Assembly: GCA_012961755.1 (NCBI GenBank)
Contig: DTYS01000074.1
Location: 1 to 5,039, forward strand
Direction: 5' to 3'
DNA length: 5,039 nt
From: Candidatus Latescibacterota bacterium
GTDB lineage: Bacteria > Latescibacterota > 4484-107 > B68-G9
Under the pieces are notes generated by a model. The model ran no database searches. It saw only the letters and a list, made by a program, of their open reading frames with translations, and was not told the origin of the DNA. Shown here piece by piece: positions 1 to 5,039 of the stretch; positions within the stretch are counted from its first letter, which is position 1, and each line of letters begins with the position of its first letter. A program made the translations under genes and the position numbers.

Positions 1-1
1 A

Positions 2-58
2 GTCCAGACCCCCAAAGGCCTTCAGGCGGCAAATGTGGTGAAGCTAGGCCGTCGTTGA
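2..58 (+). CDS. Cold-shock protein (CspA family), C-terminal fragment
   Basis: The start of this gene lies left of the window; only the last 18 codons and the TGA stop (56-58) are present. The readable tail is VQTPKGLQAANVVKLGRR. It matches the end of CspA-family proteins, where a final beta strand is followed by a PKG-x-QAANV-x-x-L ending. These are single-OB-fold proteins of about 65-70 residues that bind single-stranded RNA and DNA in the cytoplasm and melt RNA structure. The GRR after the usual end is a short basic extension. An intrinsic terminator begins 15 bases after the stop, which supports this frame as a real gene end. The gene converges on the alcohol dehydrogenase gene. The assignment rests on the tail motif alone, since the RNP1 and RNP2 motifs are outside the window. 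Confidence 0.8.
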   Translation, partial: VQTPKGLQAANVVKLGRR

Positions 59-73
59 CCTATCCCGAAAAGG

Positions 74-106
74 AAAGCCCCACCGGTTTCGGTGGGGCTT
101 TTTTTT
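74..106 (+). terminator. Rho-independent terminator, shared by convergent genes
   Basis: A perfect 12-bp stem (AAAGCCCCACCG at 74-85 with CGGTGGGGCTTT at 90-101) encloses a 4-base GTTT loop. On the plus strand a run of eight T (99-106) overlaps and follows the stem, as expected for an intrinsic terminator of the cold-shock gene. Read on the minus strand, the same hairpin is followed by TTTCCTTTTC, a broken U-tract, so it can probably also end the alcohol dehydrogenase transcript, whose stop codon lies only 6 bases beyond the T run. It should work better for the plus strand because only that side has an uninterrupted U-tract. Confidence 0.93.
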
Positions 107-112
107 ATCGTT

Positions 113-1108
113 TCAGACCTCTAAAACCGCAGCCCCCCGGATCTCACTCCTCTTGAGCTTAAGTAGCACTTCGTTGGTCTCCTCGAGCCGATGTACCTCC
201 ACCTCCGTGTGGATGGGGATCTCCGCTGCCAACCTCAGAAGTTCCTCCGCGTCCCTGCGGGTACTGTTGGCCACGCTCCTCACCTTACGCTCCCAGTACA
301 GGAGGCCGTAGTCCATCTGTGGTATAGGGGTCATGTGGATTCCTGCGAGGGCCAAGGTTCCGCCCTTTCGGAGGGCCTTCAGGGCCTTCGGCACGAGGGG
401 TCCGGCCGGGGCGAAGATTATGGAGGAGTCTATCTCCTCGGGAGGCTCATCGTCAGGTCCTCCCGTCCAGGCCGCCCCGAGCTCCTCCGCAAGTCTCCTG
501 TGTTCCAGGCTCCTCGTGAACACGAAGACCTCACAACCCCAATACTTCGCCACCTGTATGGTTACATGTGCCGACGCTCCGAAGCCGTACATACCGAGCC
601 TCTCCCCAGGTCTCACCTCGCTGAGCCTCAGGGCCCTGTATCCTATGACCCCTGCGCATAGGAGGGGCGCTGCCTGCAGGTCGGGGAAGCCCTCGGGTAT
701 CGGATACGCGAAGTTTTCCTTAGCCACGAAATAATCCGCGAAGCCCCCGTCCACGTGGAACCCCGTGAAGCGGGCTTCCTCGCAGAGGTTCTCCTTCCCT
801 TCCCTGCAGAACCTGCACCTGCCGCACGTGTCGTAGAGCCAGGGGATGCCTACCCTGTCCCCCTCCCGAAACCTCATGGTTCCATCCCCGACCTCCTCCA
901 CCACGCCGACTACCTGATGTCCGGGGACGACGGGGAGCTTCGGTAGGTCAAGGTCCCCCTCCACGATGTGTAGGTCGGTCCTGCAGACCCCGCAGGCCCT
1001 GACCCTCACCTTTATCTCCCCCGGCCCGGGCTCAGGGTCGGGAAGTTCGACCGGTTTTAAGGGGCCTTCCTCCGCGGGTTCGGGAGCCCTCAGGAGCATC
1101 GCCCTCAT
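113..1108 (-). CDS. Zinc-dependent alcohol dehydrogenase, AdhA/propanol-preferring type (MDR family)
   Basis: This is a cytoplasmic medium-chain dehydrogenase/reductase that interconverts an alcohol and an aldehyde with NAD(P). The protein has 331 residues, the usual size for the family. The N-terminal GroES-like domain carries C42 (in GVCRTDLH) and H64 (in PGHQVVG), and C151 completes the catalytic zinc site. C95, C98, C101 and C109 form the structural zinc lobe (CGRCRFC...C). The Rossmann domain starts at YGFGASAH (174-181), a glycine motif typical of the AdhA-like subgroup. The family's usual GHE is GHQ here, so the second-shell Glu is Gln65. I chose the ATG at 1108 because it overlaps the gnd stop as ATGA and has GGAGGG five to six bases upstream; the open frame runs on to 1438, but that part lies inside gnd. 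Substrate and NAD versus NADP preference cannot be read from the sequence. An aldehyde-reducing role is as plausible as alcohol oxidation. Confidence 0.92.
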   Translation of the reverse strand: MRAMLLRAPEPAEEGPLKPVELPDPEPGPGEIKVRVRACGVCRTDLHIVEGDLDLPKLPVVPGHQVVGVVEEVGDGTMRFREGDRVGIPWLYDTCGRCRFCREGKENLCEEARFTGFHVDGGFADYFVAKENFAYPIPEGFPDLQAAPLLCAGVIGYRALRLSEVRPGERLGMYGFGASAHVTIQVAKYWGCEVFVFTRSLEHRRLAEELGAAWTGGPDDEPPEEIDSSIIFAPAGPLVPKALKALRKGGTLALAGIHMTPIPQMDYGLLYWERKVRSVANSTRRDAEELLRLAAEIPIHTEVEVHRLEETNEVLLKLKRSEIRGAAVLEV

Positions 1109-1118
1109 AGCTCCCTCC
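1105..1118 (-). promoter_or_regulatory. ATGA stop/start overlap with Shine-Dalgarno site for the alcohol dehydrogenase
   Basis: On the minus strand GGAGGG (1118-1113) sits inside the last codons of gnd, followed by AGCT and then ATGA. The ATG (1108-1106) starts the dehydrogenase and the TGA (1107-1105) ends gnd. This decides the start against the in-frame ATGs at 1120 and 1099 and implies translational coupling of the two genes. Confidence 0.85.
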
Positions 1119-2520
1119 ATTCCGTGTGGAAGGTCCCTTCCCTGTCCACCCTCTCGTAGGTGTGCGCTCCGAAGTAATCCCTCTGGGCCTGGATGAGATT
1201 GGCCGGAAGCCGCTCGGAGCGGTAGGAGTCGTAGTACGCAAGGGACGCCGCCGTGGCAGGCACGGGGACCCCCAGCTTTGCCGCCGTGCACACCGTACGC
1301 CTCCAGCCCTCCTGCCTGGCCCTCACTTCCTTCCTGAAGTGAGGGTCGAGGAGGAGGTTCGGGAGGTCGGGGTCCCGGGAAAAGGCCCGGGATACGTCGT
1401 CCAAGAAGTCGGCCCTGATTATACATCCCGCCCTCCATATACGGGCCACGGTCGCAAGGTCTAAGTCGTAGCCGTACTTCCCGGACGCCGCCCTCAGGAG
1501 GGACATACCCTGGGCGTACGTGCAGACCTTGCTCGCGTAAAGGGCTTCCCTGATGTTCCGGACCAGGGCGTCGGCGTCGCCCCTGTACCGGGAATCCGGC
1601 CCACCGAGCAGCTCGGAGGCCCTCACCCTCTCCTCCTTGTACGCCGAGGTTATGCGTGCCTCAACGGCTGCATTTATCGTGGGCGTGGGGACTCCAAGGT
1701 CCAAGGCGTTCTGGGACGTCCACCTGCCCGTTCCCTTCTGGCCGGCCCTGTCCAATATTAGGTCGATGAGGGGAAGGCCCGTCTCATCGTCCCTCCTCCT
1801 GAAGATTTCGACGGTTATCTCCATAAGGAAGGAGGAAAGTTCACCCCTGCTCCACTCCGAGAAGACCCTCCCGATCTCTTCGGCTTCCATCCCGAGACCC
1901 CTCCTCAGGAGGTCGTAGGCCTCGGCTATGAGCTGCATGTCCCCGTATTCTATACCGTTGTGGACCATCTTTACATAATGTCCAGCTCCACCGGGACCGA
2001 GGTATGCCACGCATGGGGCTCCGTCCTTAGCTTTAGCAGCTATCGCCTCGAAGATGGGCTCCATAAGCTCGTAAGCCCTTCTGGAACCCCCGGGCATTAT
2101 GCTCGGGCCCTTCAGGGCTCCTTCCTCCCCTCCAGATATCCCGGTCCCCAAGAAGCTTATGCCCTTACCCTCAAGTTCCTTTATCCTGCGCTCGGTGTCC
2201 TGGAAGAAAGAGTTCCCTCCGTCCACCACCACATCTCCCGGTTCCAGGAGGGGCATCAATTGGTTTAAAACCTGGTCCACCGCCCACCCGGCCTTGACCA
2301 TGAGGATTATCCTGCGAGGTCTCTCCAAGATGTCCACAAGCTCCTCAGGGGAATAAGCTGGCTCTATGTGCTTCCCCCCTGCACGCCCCTCCACGAACCT
2401 CTCGGTACGGGAGGGCGTCCTATTATATACGGCCACGGAGATGCCCTTACTTTCCATGTTCAAAGCAAGGTTCTGTCCCATCACGGCCAAACCTATAAGG
2501 CCGACTTGACACTTTTCCAT
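1105..2520 (-). CDS. gnd: 6-phosphogluconate dehydrogenase, decarboxylating (EC 1.1.1.44)
   Basis: This enzyme oxidatively decarboxylates 6-phosphogluconate to ribulose 5-phosphate, CO2 and NADPH in the oxidative pentose phosphate pathway, in the cytoplasm as a homodimer. At 471 residues it is the full-length bacterial/eukaryotic form, not the short ~300-residue form. Visible signatures in order: the dinucleotide motif GLIGLAVMG (7-15); NRT (33-35), where Arg-Thr typically contacts the NADP 2'-phosphate; VDGGNSFFQDTERR (99-112); the substrate loop GISGGEEGALKGPS (127-140); catalytic K184 and E191 in HYVKMVHNGIEYGD; the family signature ILDRAGQKGTGRW (255-267); and the C-terminal R447/H453 pair that reaches into the partner's active site. 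All key residues are intact. The ATG has GGAGGT four bases upstream. It starts 16 bases after the regulator gene and overlaps the dehydrogenase by ATGA. No glucose-6-phosphate dehydrogenase or gluconolactonase gene is in the window. Confidence 0.97.
   Translation of the reverse strand: MEKCQVGLIGLAVMGQNLALNMESKGISVAVYNRTPSRTERFVEGRAGGKHIEPAYSPEELVDILERPRRIILMVKAGWAVDQVLNQLMPLLEPGDVVVDGGNSFFQDTERRIKELEGKGISFLGTGISGGEEGALKGPSIMPGGSRRAYELMEPIFEAIAAKAKDGAPCVAYLGPGGAGHYVKMVHNGIEYGDMQLIAEAYDLLRRGLGMEAEEIGRVFSEWSRGELSSFLMEITVEIFRRRDDETGLPLIDLILDRAGQKGTGRWTSQNALDLGVPTPTINAAVEARITSAYKEERVRASELLGGPDSRYRGDADALVRNIREALYASKVCTYAQGMSLLRAASGKYGYDLDLATVARIWRAGCIIRADFLDDVSRAFSRDPDLPNLLLDPHFRKEVRARQEGWRRTVCTAAKLGVPVPATAASLAYYDSYRSERLPANLIQAQRDYFGAHTYERVDREGTFHTEWREL
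1320..1345. repeat. Perfect 10-bp inverted repeat inside gnd
   Basis: CCCTCACTTC (1320-1329) and GAAGTGAGGG (1336-1345) are exact inverted copies separated by six bases. They would form a stable hairpin in the gnd mRNA, in the codons for residues 392-401 (DPHFRKEVRA). There is no U-tract after it on either strand, so it is not an intrinsic terminator. Function unknown; it may be a by-product of codon choice. Confidence 0.75.
1373..1392. repeat. Second short inverted repeat inside gnd (7-bp arms)
   Basis: TCCCGGG (1373-1379) and CCCGGGA (1386-1392) are inverted copies around a six-base spacer, 27 bases from the larger inverted repeat at 1320-1345. Each arm contains a CCCGGG palindrome, so several pairings are possible. 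It is most likely incidental to coding but forms part of a locally structured stretch near the 3' end of gnd. Confidence 0.5.
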
Positions 2521-2523
2521 AGT

Positions 2524-2529
2524 ACCTCC
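2524..2529 (-). promoter_or_regulatory. Shine-Dalgarno site for gnd
   Basis: GGAGGT on the minus strand lies in the 16-base gap between the regulator stop and the gnd ATG, with the GGAGG core four bases before the start codon. The gap is too short for a separate promoter. Confidence 0.85.
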
Positions 2530-2536
2530 ATACCGG

Positions 2537-3886
2537 TCACGAACCGGAGCGGTAGGACCTCAGGAACCTCTGTATCGTCTTCCTGCTCACCCCAGCGGCC
2601 CTTGCAGCCTGGGATATGTTGCCGTTGTGTCTGCGCAGGAGGGAGAGGAAGTATTCCCTTTCGAAACGTTCCATCCAGGCCCTCTTGGCCTCTCTGTAAG
2701 GCAGCTCCTCCCAGGACGGAGGCACCTGAGGGCTCCTCACCTCGGGAGGGAGGTCCTGGGGAGTTATCACTTCCCCTTCGGTGAGGAGCACGGCACGCTC
2801 CATCACGTTCTGCAGTTCCCTCACGTTTCCGGGCCAGTGGTACCTCTCCAACATCCCCATAGCTTCGTCGGATATGTCCCTTACGGGCTTACCGCTCGTG
2901 CTGCTGAACTTACGGAGGAAGTACCTAGCCAAGAGGGATATGTCCCCATCCCTTTCCCTCAAAGGGGGCAGGGAGATCGTGATCACGTTCAACCTGTAAT
3001 ATAGGTCCTCCCTGAACTTCCCTTCGGCGACCTCCTTCTTAAGGTCCCGGTTCGTAGCTGATATCACCCTCACATCCACGGATATCAACTTCCTTCCCCC
3101 TACCCTCCTGAACTGCCTCTCCTGGAGGACCCTGAGGAGCTTTGCCTGGAGGGGGAGGCTCATCTGACTCACCTCGTCCAGAAACAAGGTCCCCCCGTCG
3201 GCGTACTCGAAGAGCCCCGGCCTGGAGGTATGGGCGCTGGTAAAGGCTCCCTTCTCATGCCCGAAAAGTTCGCTTTCTAAAAGGTTTTCGGGAATAGAGG
3301 CGCAATCTACGGGAACGAAGGGTTTATCGGCCCTCGTGCTCCTGCAGTGGAGGCTCCTGGCGACGAGCTCCTTACCCGTGCCGCTTTCGCCCACTATGAG
3401 GACGTTGGCCTCGGTACCGGCGACCTTGCGGATCATCCCGAACACCTCGCACATCCTCGGGCTTTTCCCGATTATGCCGTCGAACCCTTCGTCGTATCGG
3501 CACTGGCACCTCAGTCGGTGGTCCTCCTCGGCCAGCCTGCGACGTTCTAAGGCCCGTTTCAGTACAAGGTCCAGATGCTCCTCCGTGAAGGGCTTGAGGA
3601 TGAACTCGAAGGCCCCTTCCCTTACAGCCTGCACGGCCGAAGGGGCGCATGAGCAGTCTGCAATTATCACCACAGGGAGGTTCGGGTCCATACGGAGGAG
3701 TTCTCGGACAAAGTTCCTCCCGTCCAAAAGATGGGGTTCGACGAGGGCCACATCAGGTCGAGCTTTGCGAAACTTGGCCAATGCATCGTCCACATTCACG
3801 GCGAGGAATTCACAACCGAGCTGAGCCAGAGCTTTTAGAACCTCGTTGTCGTCTCCCACCACGAGTACCGAAAGCCTCCGGGACAT
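2537..3886 (-). CDS. NtrC-family sigma-54-dependent activator with degenerate receiver domain
   Basis: This cytoplasmic AAA+ activator should remodel sigma-54 RNA polymerase at enhancer-dependent promoters. It has 449 residues in three parts. The receiver-like domain (about 5-115) is followed by an AAA+ domain (about 136-365) with Walker A GESGTGKE (166-173), a GAFTSA loop (213-218, the sigma-54 contact, usually GAFTGA), Walker B LFLDE (234-238), sensor I ATN (277-279), arginine-finger candidates R292 and R298, and sensor II WPGNVREL (351-358). A Fis-type helix-turn-helix ends the protein (NISQAARAAGVSRKTIQRFL, 423-442). The receiver fold is preserved, including D12, D13 and K98 (KPF), but the phosphoacceptor position is E50, the first acidic position is G11 and the switch Thr is A76. 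C78-S-C80 and C127-Q-C129 are two Cys-x-Cys motifs. The ATG at 3886 is preferred over the GTG at 3892. No histidine kinase is adjacent, so its input and targets are unknown. Confidence 0.93.
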   Translation of the reverse strand: MSRRLSVLVVGDDNEVLKALAQLGCEFLAVNVDDALAKFRKARPDVALVEPHLLDGRNFVRELLRMDPNLPVVIIADCSCAPSAVQAVREGAFEFILKPFTEEHLDLVLKRALERRRLAEEDHRLRCQCRYDEGFDGIIGKSPRMCEVFGMIRKVAGTEANVLIVGESGTGKELVARSLHCRSTRADKPFVPVDCASIPENLLESELFGHEKGAFTSAHTSRPGLFEYADGGTLFLDEVSQMSLPLQAKLLRVLQERQFRRVGGRKLISVDVRVISATNRDLKKEVAEGKFREDLYYRLNVITISLPPLRERDGDISLLARYFLRKFSSTSGKPVRDISDEAMGMLERYHWPGNVRELQNVMERAVLLTEGEVITPQDLPPEVRSPQVPPSWEELPYREAKRAWMERFEREYFLSLLRRHNGNISQAARAAGVSRKTIQRFLRSYRSGS

Positions 3887-3889
3887 CTT

Positions 3890-3897
3890 CACCTCCC
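3890..3897 (-). promoter_or_regulatory. Shine-Dalgarno site that decides the regulator start
   Basis: GGGAGGTG on the minus strand (3897-3890) places its GGAGG core five bases before the ATG at 3886. The alternative in-frame GTG at 3892 lies within this site itself, so it cannot use it. The start is therefore the ATG, which makes the protein two residues shorter than the longest open frame. Confidence 0.8.
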
Positions 3898-3902
3898 GAT
3901 TG

Positions 3903-4571
3903 TCATTCCTCTACGGAGTACCCGAAGACGAGCCAGGCTAAGGATAAGAAAGTTATATCGAAGGAGATGAGGAGCTTGAACCAGCGGTCGACCTCGTCCC
4001 AGTCCCCGGAGAACACCGAACGGGACGCCTCCACAGCACCTATGATAACAGGGACGACTATGGGGAAGGTCAGGACCGGAAGCAAAGCTTCCCGAGCCCT
4101 CGTCCGAAGCGTGAGGCCGGAAAAGAGGGTACCAACGGCCACCAGACCTACGGTGCCCGAGATCAGAACTGCTCCGAGCTGAAGTAGCCTCCCTCCTCCG
4201 AGGGGAAGACCGTATAGGGCGGCGAAAGGAGGAAGGGTGAGGGCTTCCACCGAAAGCATCCGGAGCGTACCCACTAAGAACTTGCCCAGGTATATGTTCC
4301 CTCTACCTACGGGAGCGGAAAGCAGGCCTTCCATGCATCCGTCCCTCTCCTCGGAGGCGAAGGTCCTCCCTGCCCCGGCCACGCCGGCCAACATATAGGT
4401 TGCCCACAGTACCCCGGACCCCGCTTCCCTCATCCTCGCAGGGTCGGACCCCAAGGCGAAGTGGAAGGCCAGGAGGGTCGCCAGACAGAACCCCCCTAAG
4501 GATACGAGCCCTTCGGGAGCCCTCCACTCTAAGATTAAGTCCTTCCAGACTATCGCTCGTATCTCCCTCAT
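3903..4571 (-). CDS. ccmB: CcmB-like heme exporter permease subunit
   Basis: This is an integral inner-membrane protein of 222 residues, close to the ~220 of typical CcmB. In system I cytochrome c biogenesis CcmB works with the CcmA ATPase and CcmC, and the complex releases holo-CcmE after heme loading. The N-terminus (REIRAIVWKDLILEWRAPE) is the amphipathic lead-in typical of CcmB. About six hydrophobic segments follow: 21-41, 52-69, 97-117, 128-152, 162-181 and 198-217. Characteristic conserved patches are GRTFASEERDGCMEGLL (68-84), the APVGRGNIYLGK stretch (86-97), RAREALLPVL (158-167) with PIVVPVIIGAVEA (170-182), and the SFDITFL segment near the end. The ATG at 4571 overlaps the ccmA stop as ATGA. 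An in-frame GTG at 4586 is possible, but neither has a good Shine-Dalgarno site, so coupling to ccmA is likely. No ccmC follows: the next gene is the sigma-54 activator. Confidence 0.88.
   Translation of the reverse strand: MREIRAIVWKDLILEWRAPEGLVSLGGFCLATLLAFHFALGSDPARMREAGSGVLWATYMLAGVAGAGRTFASEERDGCMEGLLSAPVGRGNIYLGKFLVGTLRMLSVEALTLPPFAALYGLPLGGGRLLQLGAVLISGTVGLVAVGTLFSGLTLRTRAREALLPVLTFPIVVPVIIGAVEASRSVFSGDWDEVDRWFKLLISFDITFLSLAWLVFGYSVEE
4568..4571 (-). promoter_or_regulatory. ATGA stop/start overlap of ccmA and ccmB
   Basis: The ATG at 4571-4569 and the TGA at 4570-4568 share two bases. The region just upstream lacks a purine-rich ribosome site, which suggests that ccmB is translated by ribosomes finishing ccmA. 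That would help keep the subunits in balance. Confidence 0.65.
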
Positions 4572-5039
4572 AACGCCGATTCGCACAACTTCGTGAGCTC
4601 TTCAGGGTTCCGTGGAGGAGGACCGAGATACCGAGGTCCCCCCCGGACGAGGACCAACACTCTCTCCGCCCATCGTACCCCGAATCCGACGTCGTACGTG
4701 GTCATAAGTACGGTCCTCCCCTCGTCACCTAAAAGTTCCCTGAGGAACTTCCTCCCCTCGGGGTCCATGCCGGAGAACGGTTCGTCCAACAGCAGCACCG
4801 GGGGGTCATGCAGGAGGGCCCTCGCAAAGGATAGCCTCTGGGCCATCCCTCTGGACAGGACCTCGGAGGGAAGGTCGGCCACACGGCGCAGGCCGACCCT
4901 TTCGAGGAGTTCCTCCGTCCTGGAGCGAAGTTCAGGGACACCGTACAACTTTCCGTAAAACAATAGGTTCTCCCGAACGGTAAGTTTCCCGTAAAATAAG
5001 GGTCTATGCCCGACCATCCCCACCTTCCTCCTCATCTCC
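4568..5039 (-). CDS. ccmA: CcmA-like ABC transporter ATPase, C-terminal part (start beyond right edge)
   Basis: This is the ATP-binding subunit paired with the CcmB-like protein, cytoplasmic at the inner membrane, powering cytochrome c maturation in system I. The last 156 codons are present; the Walker A region and start are outside the window. Counting from the first complete codon (5038-5036), the Q-loop region reads MVGHRPLFYGKLTVRENL (8-25), with His at the usual Gln position, a GH arrangement seen in CcmA proteins. The ABC signature is LSRGMAQRL (61-69), Walker B with catalytic Glu is VLLLDE (81-86) and the D-loop is SGMD (89-92). The switch region is TTYD (113-116), with Tyr where nearly all ABC ATPases have His. 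The identity as CcmA rests largely on the adjoining CcmB-like gene; other small ABC ATPases share these motifs. The internal ATG at 5035 is not a start, because it follows the missing Walker A region. Confidence 0.85.
   Translation of the reverse strand, partial: EMRRKVGMVGHRPLFYGKLTVRENLLFYGKLYGVPELRSRTEELLERVGLRRVADLPSEVLSRGMAQRLSFARALLHDPPVLLLDEPFSGMDPEGRKFLRELLGDEGRTVLMTTYDVGFGVRWAERVLVLVRGGPRYLGPPPRNPEELTKLCESAL

Noticed and set aside
1105..1241. Possible frameshift or second reading of the gnd 3' end
   Set aside because: The gnd frame is intact to its C-terminal substrate residues R447 and H453 and ends exactly at the ATGA overlap, so the competing minus-strand frame is a shadow.
1374..1391. 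CCCGGG palindromes as a possible terminator within gnd
   Set aside because: No T-run follows on either strand and the gene continues in frame through it.
1109..1438. N-terminal extension of the alcohol dehydrogenase open frame, back to 1438
   Set aside because: This part lies inside gnd in another frame, is rich in Pro, Gly and Arg without a domain pattern, and lacks a ribosome site. The ATGA start at 1108 with GGAGGG upstream gives a full-length family member.
2521..2536. Internal promoter before gnd
   Set aside because: The gap is only 16 bases and is filled by the ribosome site. No -35/-10 or -24/-12 pair is evident in it; a promoter inside the regulator coding sequence cannot be excluded by eye.
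3336..3824. 162-codon plus-strand open frame opposite the receiver and AAA+ regions
   Set aside because: It is a shadow frame of the regulator gene, with Ser/Arg-rich composition and no ribosome site or family motif.
3649..4182. 177-codon plus-strand open frame opposite the regulator and ccmB
   Set aside because: It is the antisense shadow of two well-supported genes. The translation is low-complexity Ser/Arg/Pro-rich with no recognisable motif.

Overview
The window is almost completely coding and looks like a bacterial chromosome. Five minus-strand genes run from the right edge towards the left. They meet the last 57 bases of a plus-strand gene at an intergenic hairpin near position 100. 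Arginine is mostly AGG in the minus-strand genes, isoleucine ATA is frequent, Shine-Dalgarno sites are strong and intergenic space is minimal. Together with a sigma-54 activator and a CcmAB-type heme exporter pair, this suggests a Gram-negative-type, possibly thermophilic bacterium that makes cytochrome c. I cannot name the phylum from this sequence alone.

Layout, left to right: 2-58 (+) is the C-terminus of a cold-shock protein (Csp). 74-106 is a strong intrinsic terminator, usable from both sides. 113-1108 (-) is a zinc-dependent alcohol dehydrogenase of the AdhA type. 1105-2520 (-) is 6-phosphogluconate dehydrogenase (Gnd). 2537-3886 (-) is an NtrC-family sigma-54 activator with a degenerate receiver domain. 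3903-4571 (-) is a CcmB-like membrane protein. 4568-5039 (-) is the C-terminal part of a CcmA-like ABC ATPase that runs off the right edge. No tRNA, rRNA, CRISPR array, insertion sequence or phage feature is visible.

The minus-strand genes are arranged as one operon transcribed from beyond the right edge. ccmA/ccmB and gnd/adh each overlap by an ATGA, and the other two junctions are 16-base gaps. No promoter is evident between genes. CcmA and CcmB should form an inner-membrane ABC complex for cytochrome c maturation. Gnd makes ribulose 5-phosphate, CO2 and NADPH, and the dehydrogenase interconverts an alcohol and an aldehyde. The regulator may act on this operon, on genes elsewhere, or both.

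The most interesting element is the regulator. Its receiver has Glu in place of the phosphoacceptor Asp, has lost the first acidic-pocket residue and the switch Thr/Ser, and carries two Cys-x-Cys motifs, one at the former switch site and one in the linker to the AAA+ domain. It may have exchanged phosphorylation for a constitutive or a redox/metal/ligand-dependent input. A second oddity is a Tyr in place of the switch His of the CcmA-like ATPase. I see no wholly new multi-gene system in this window.
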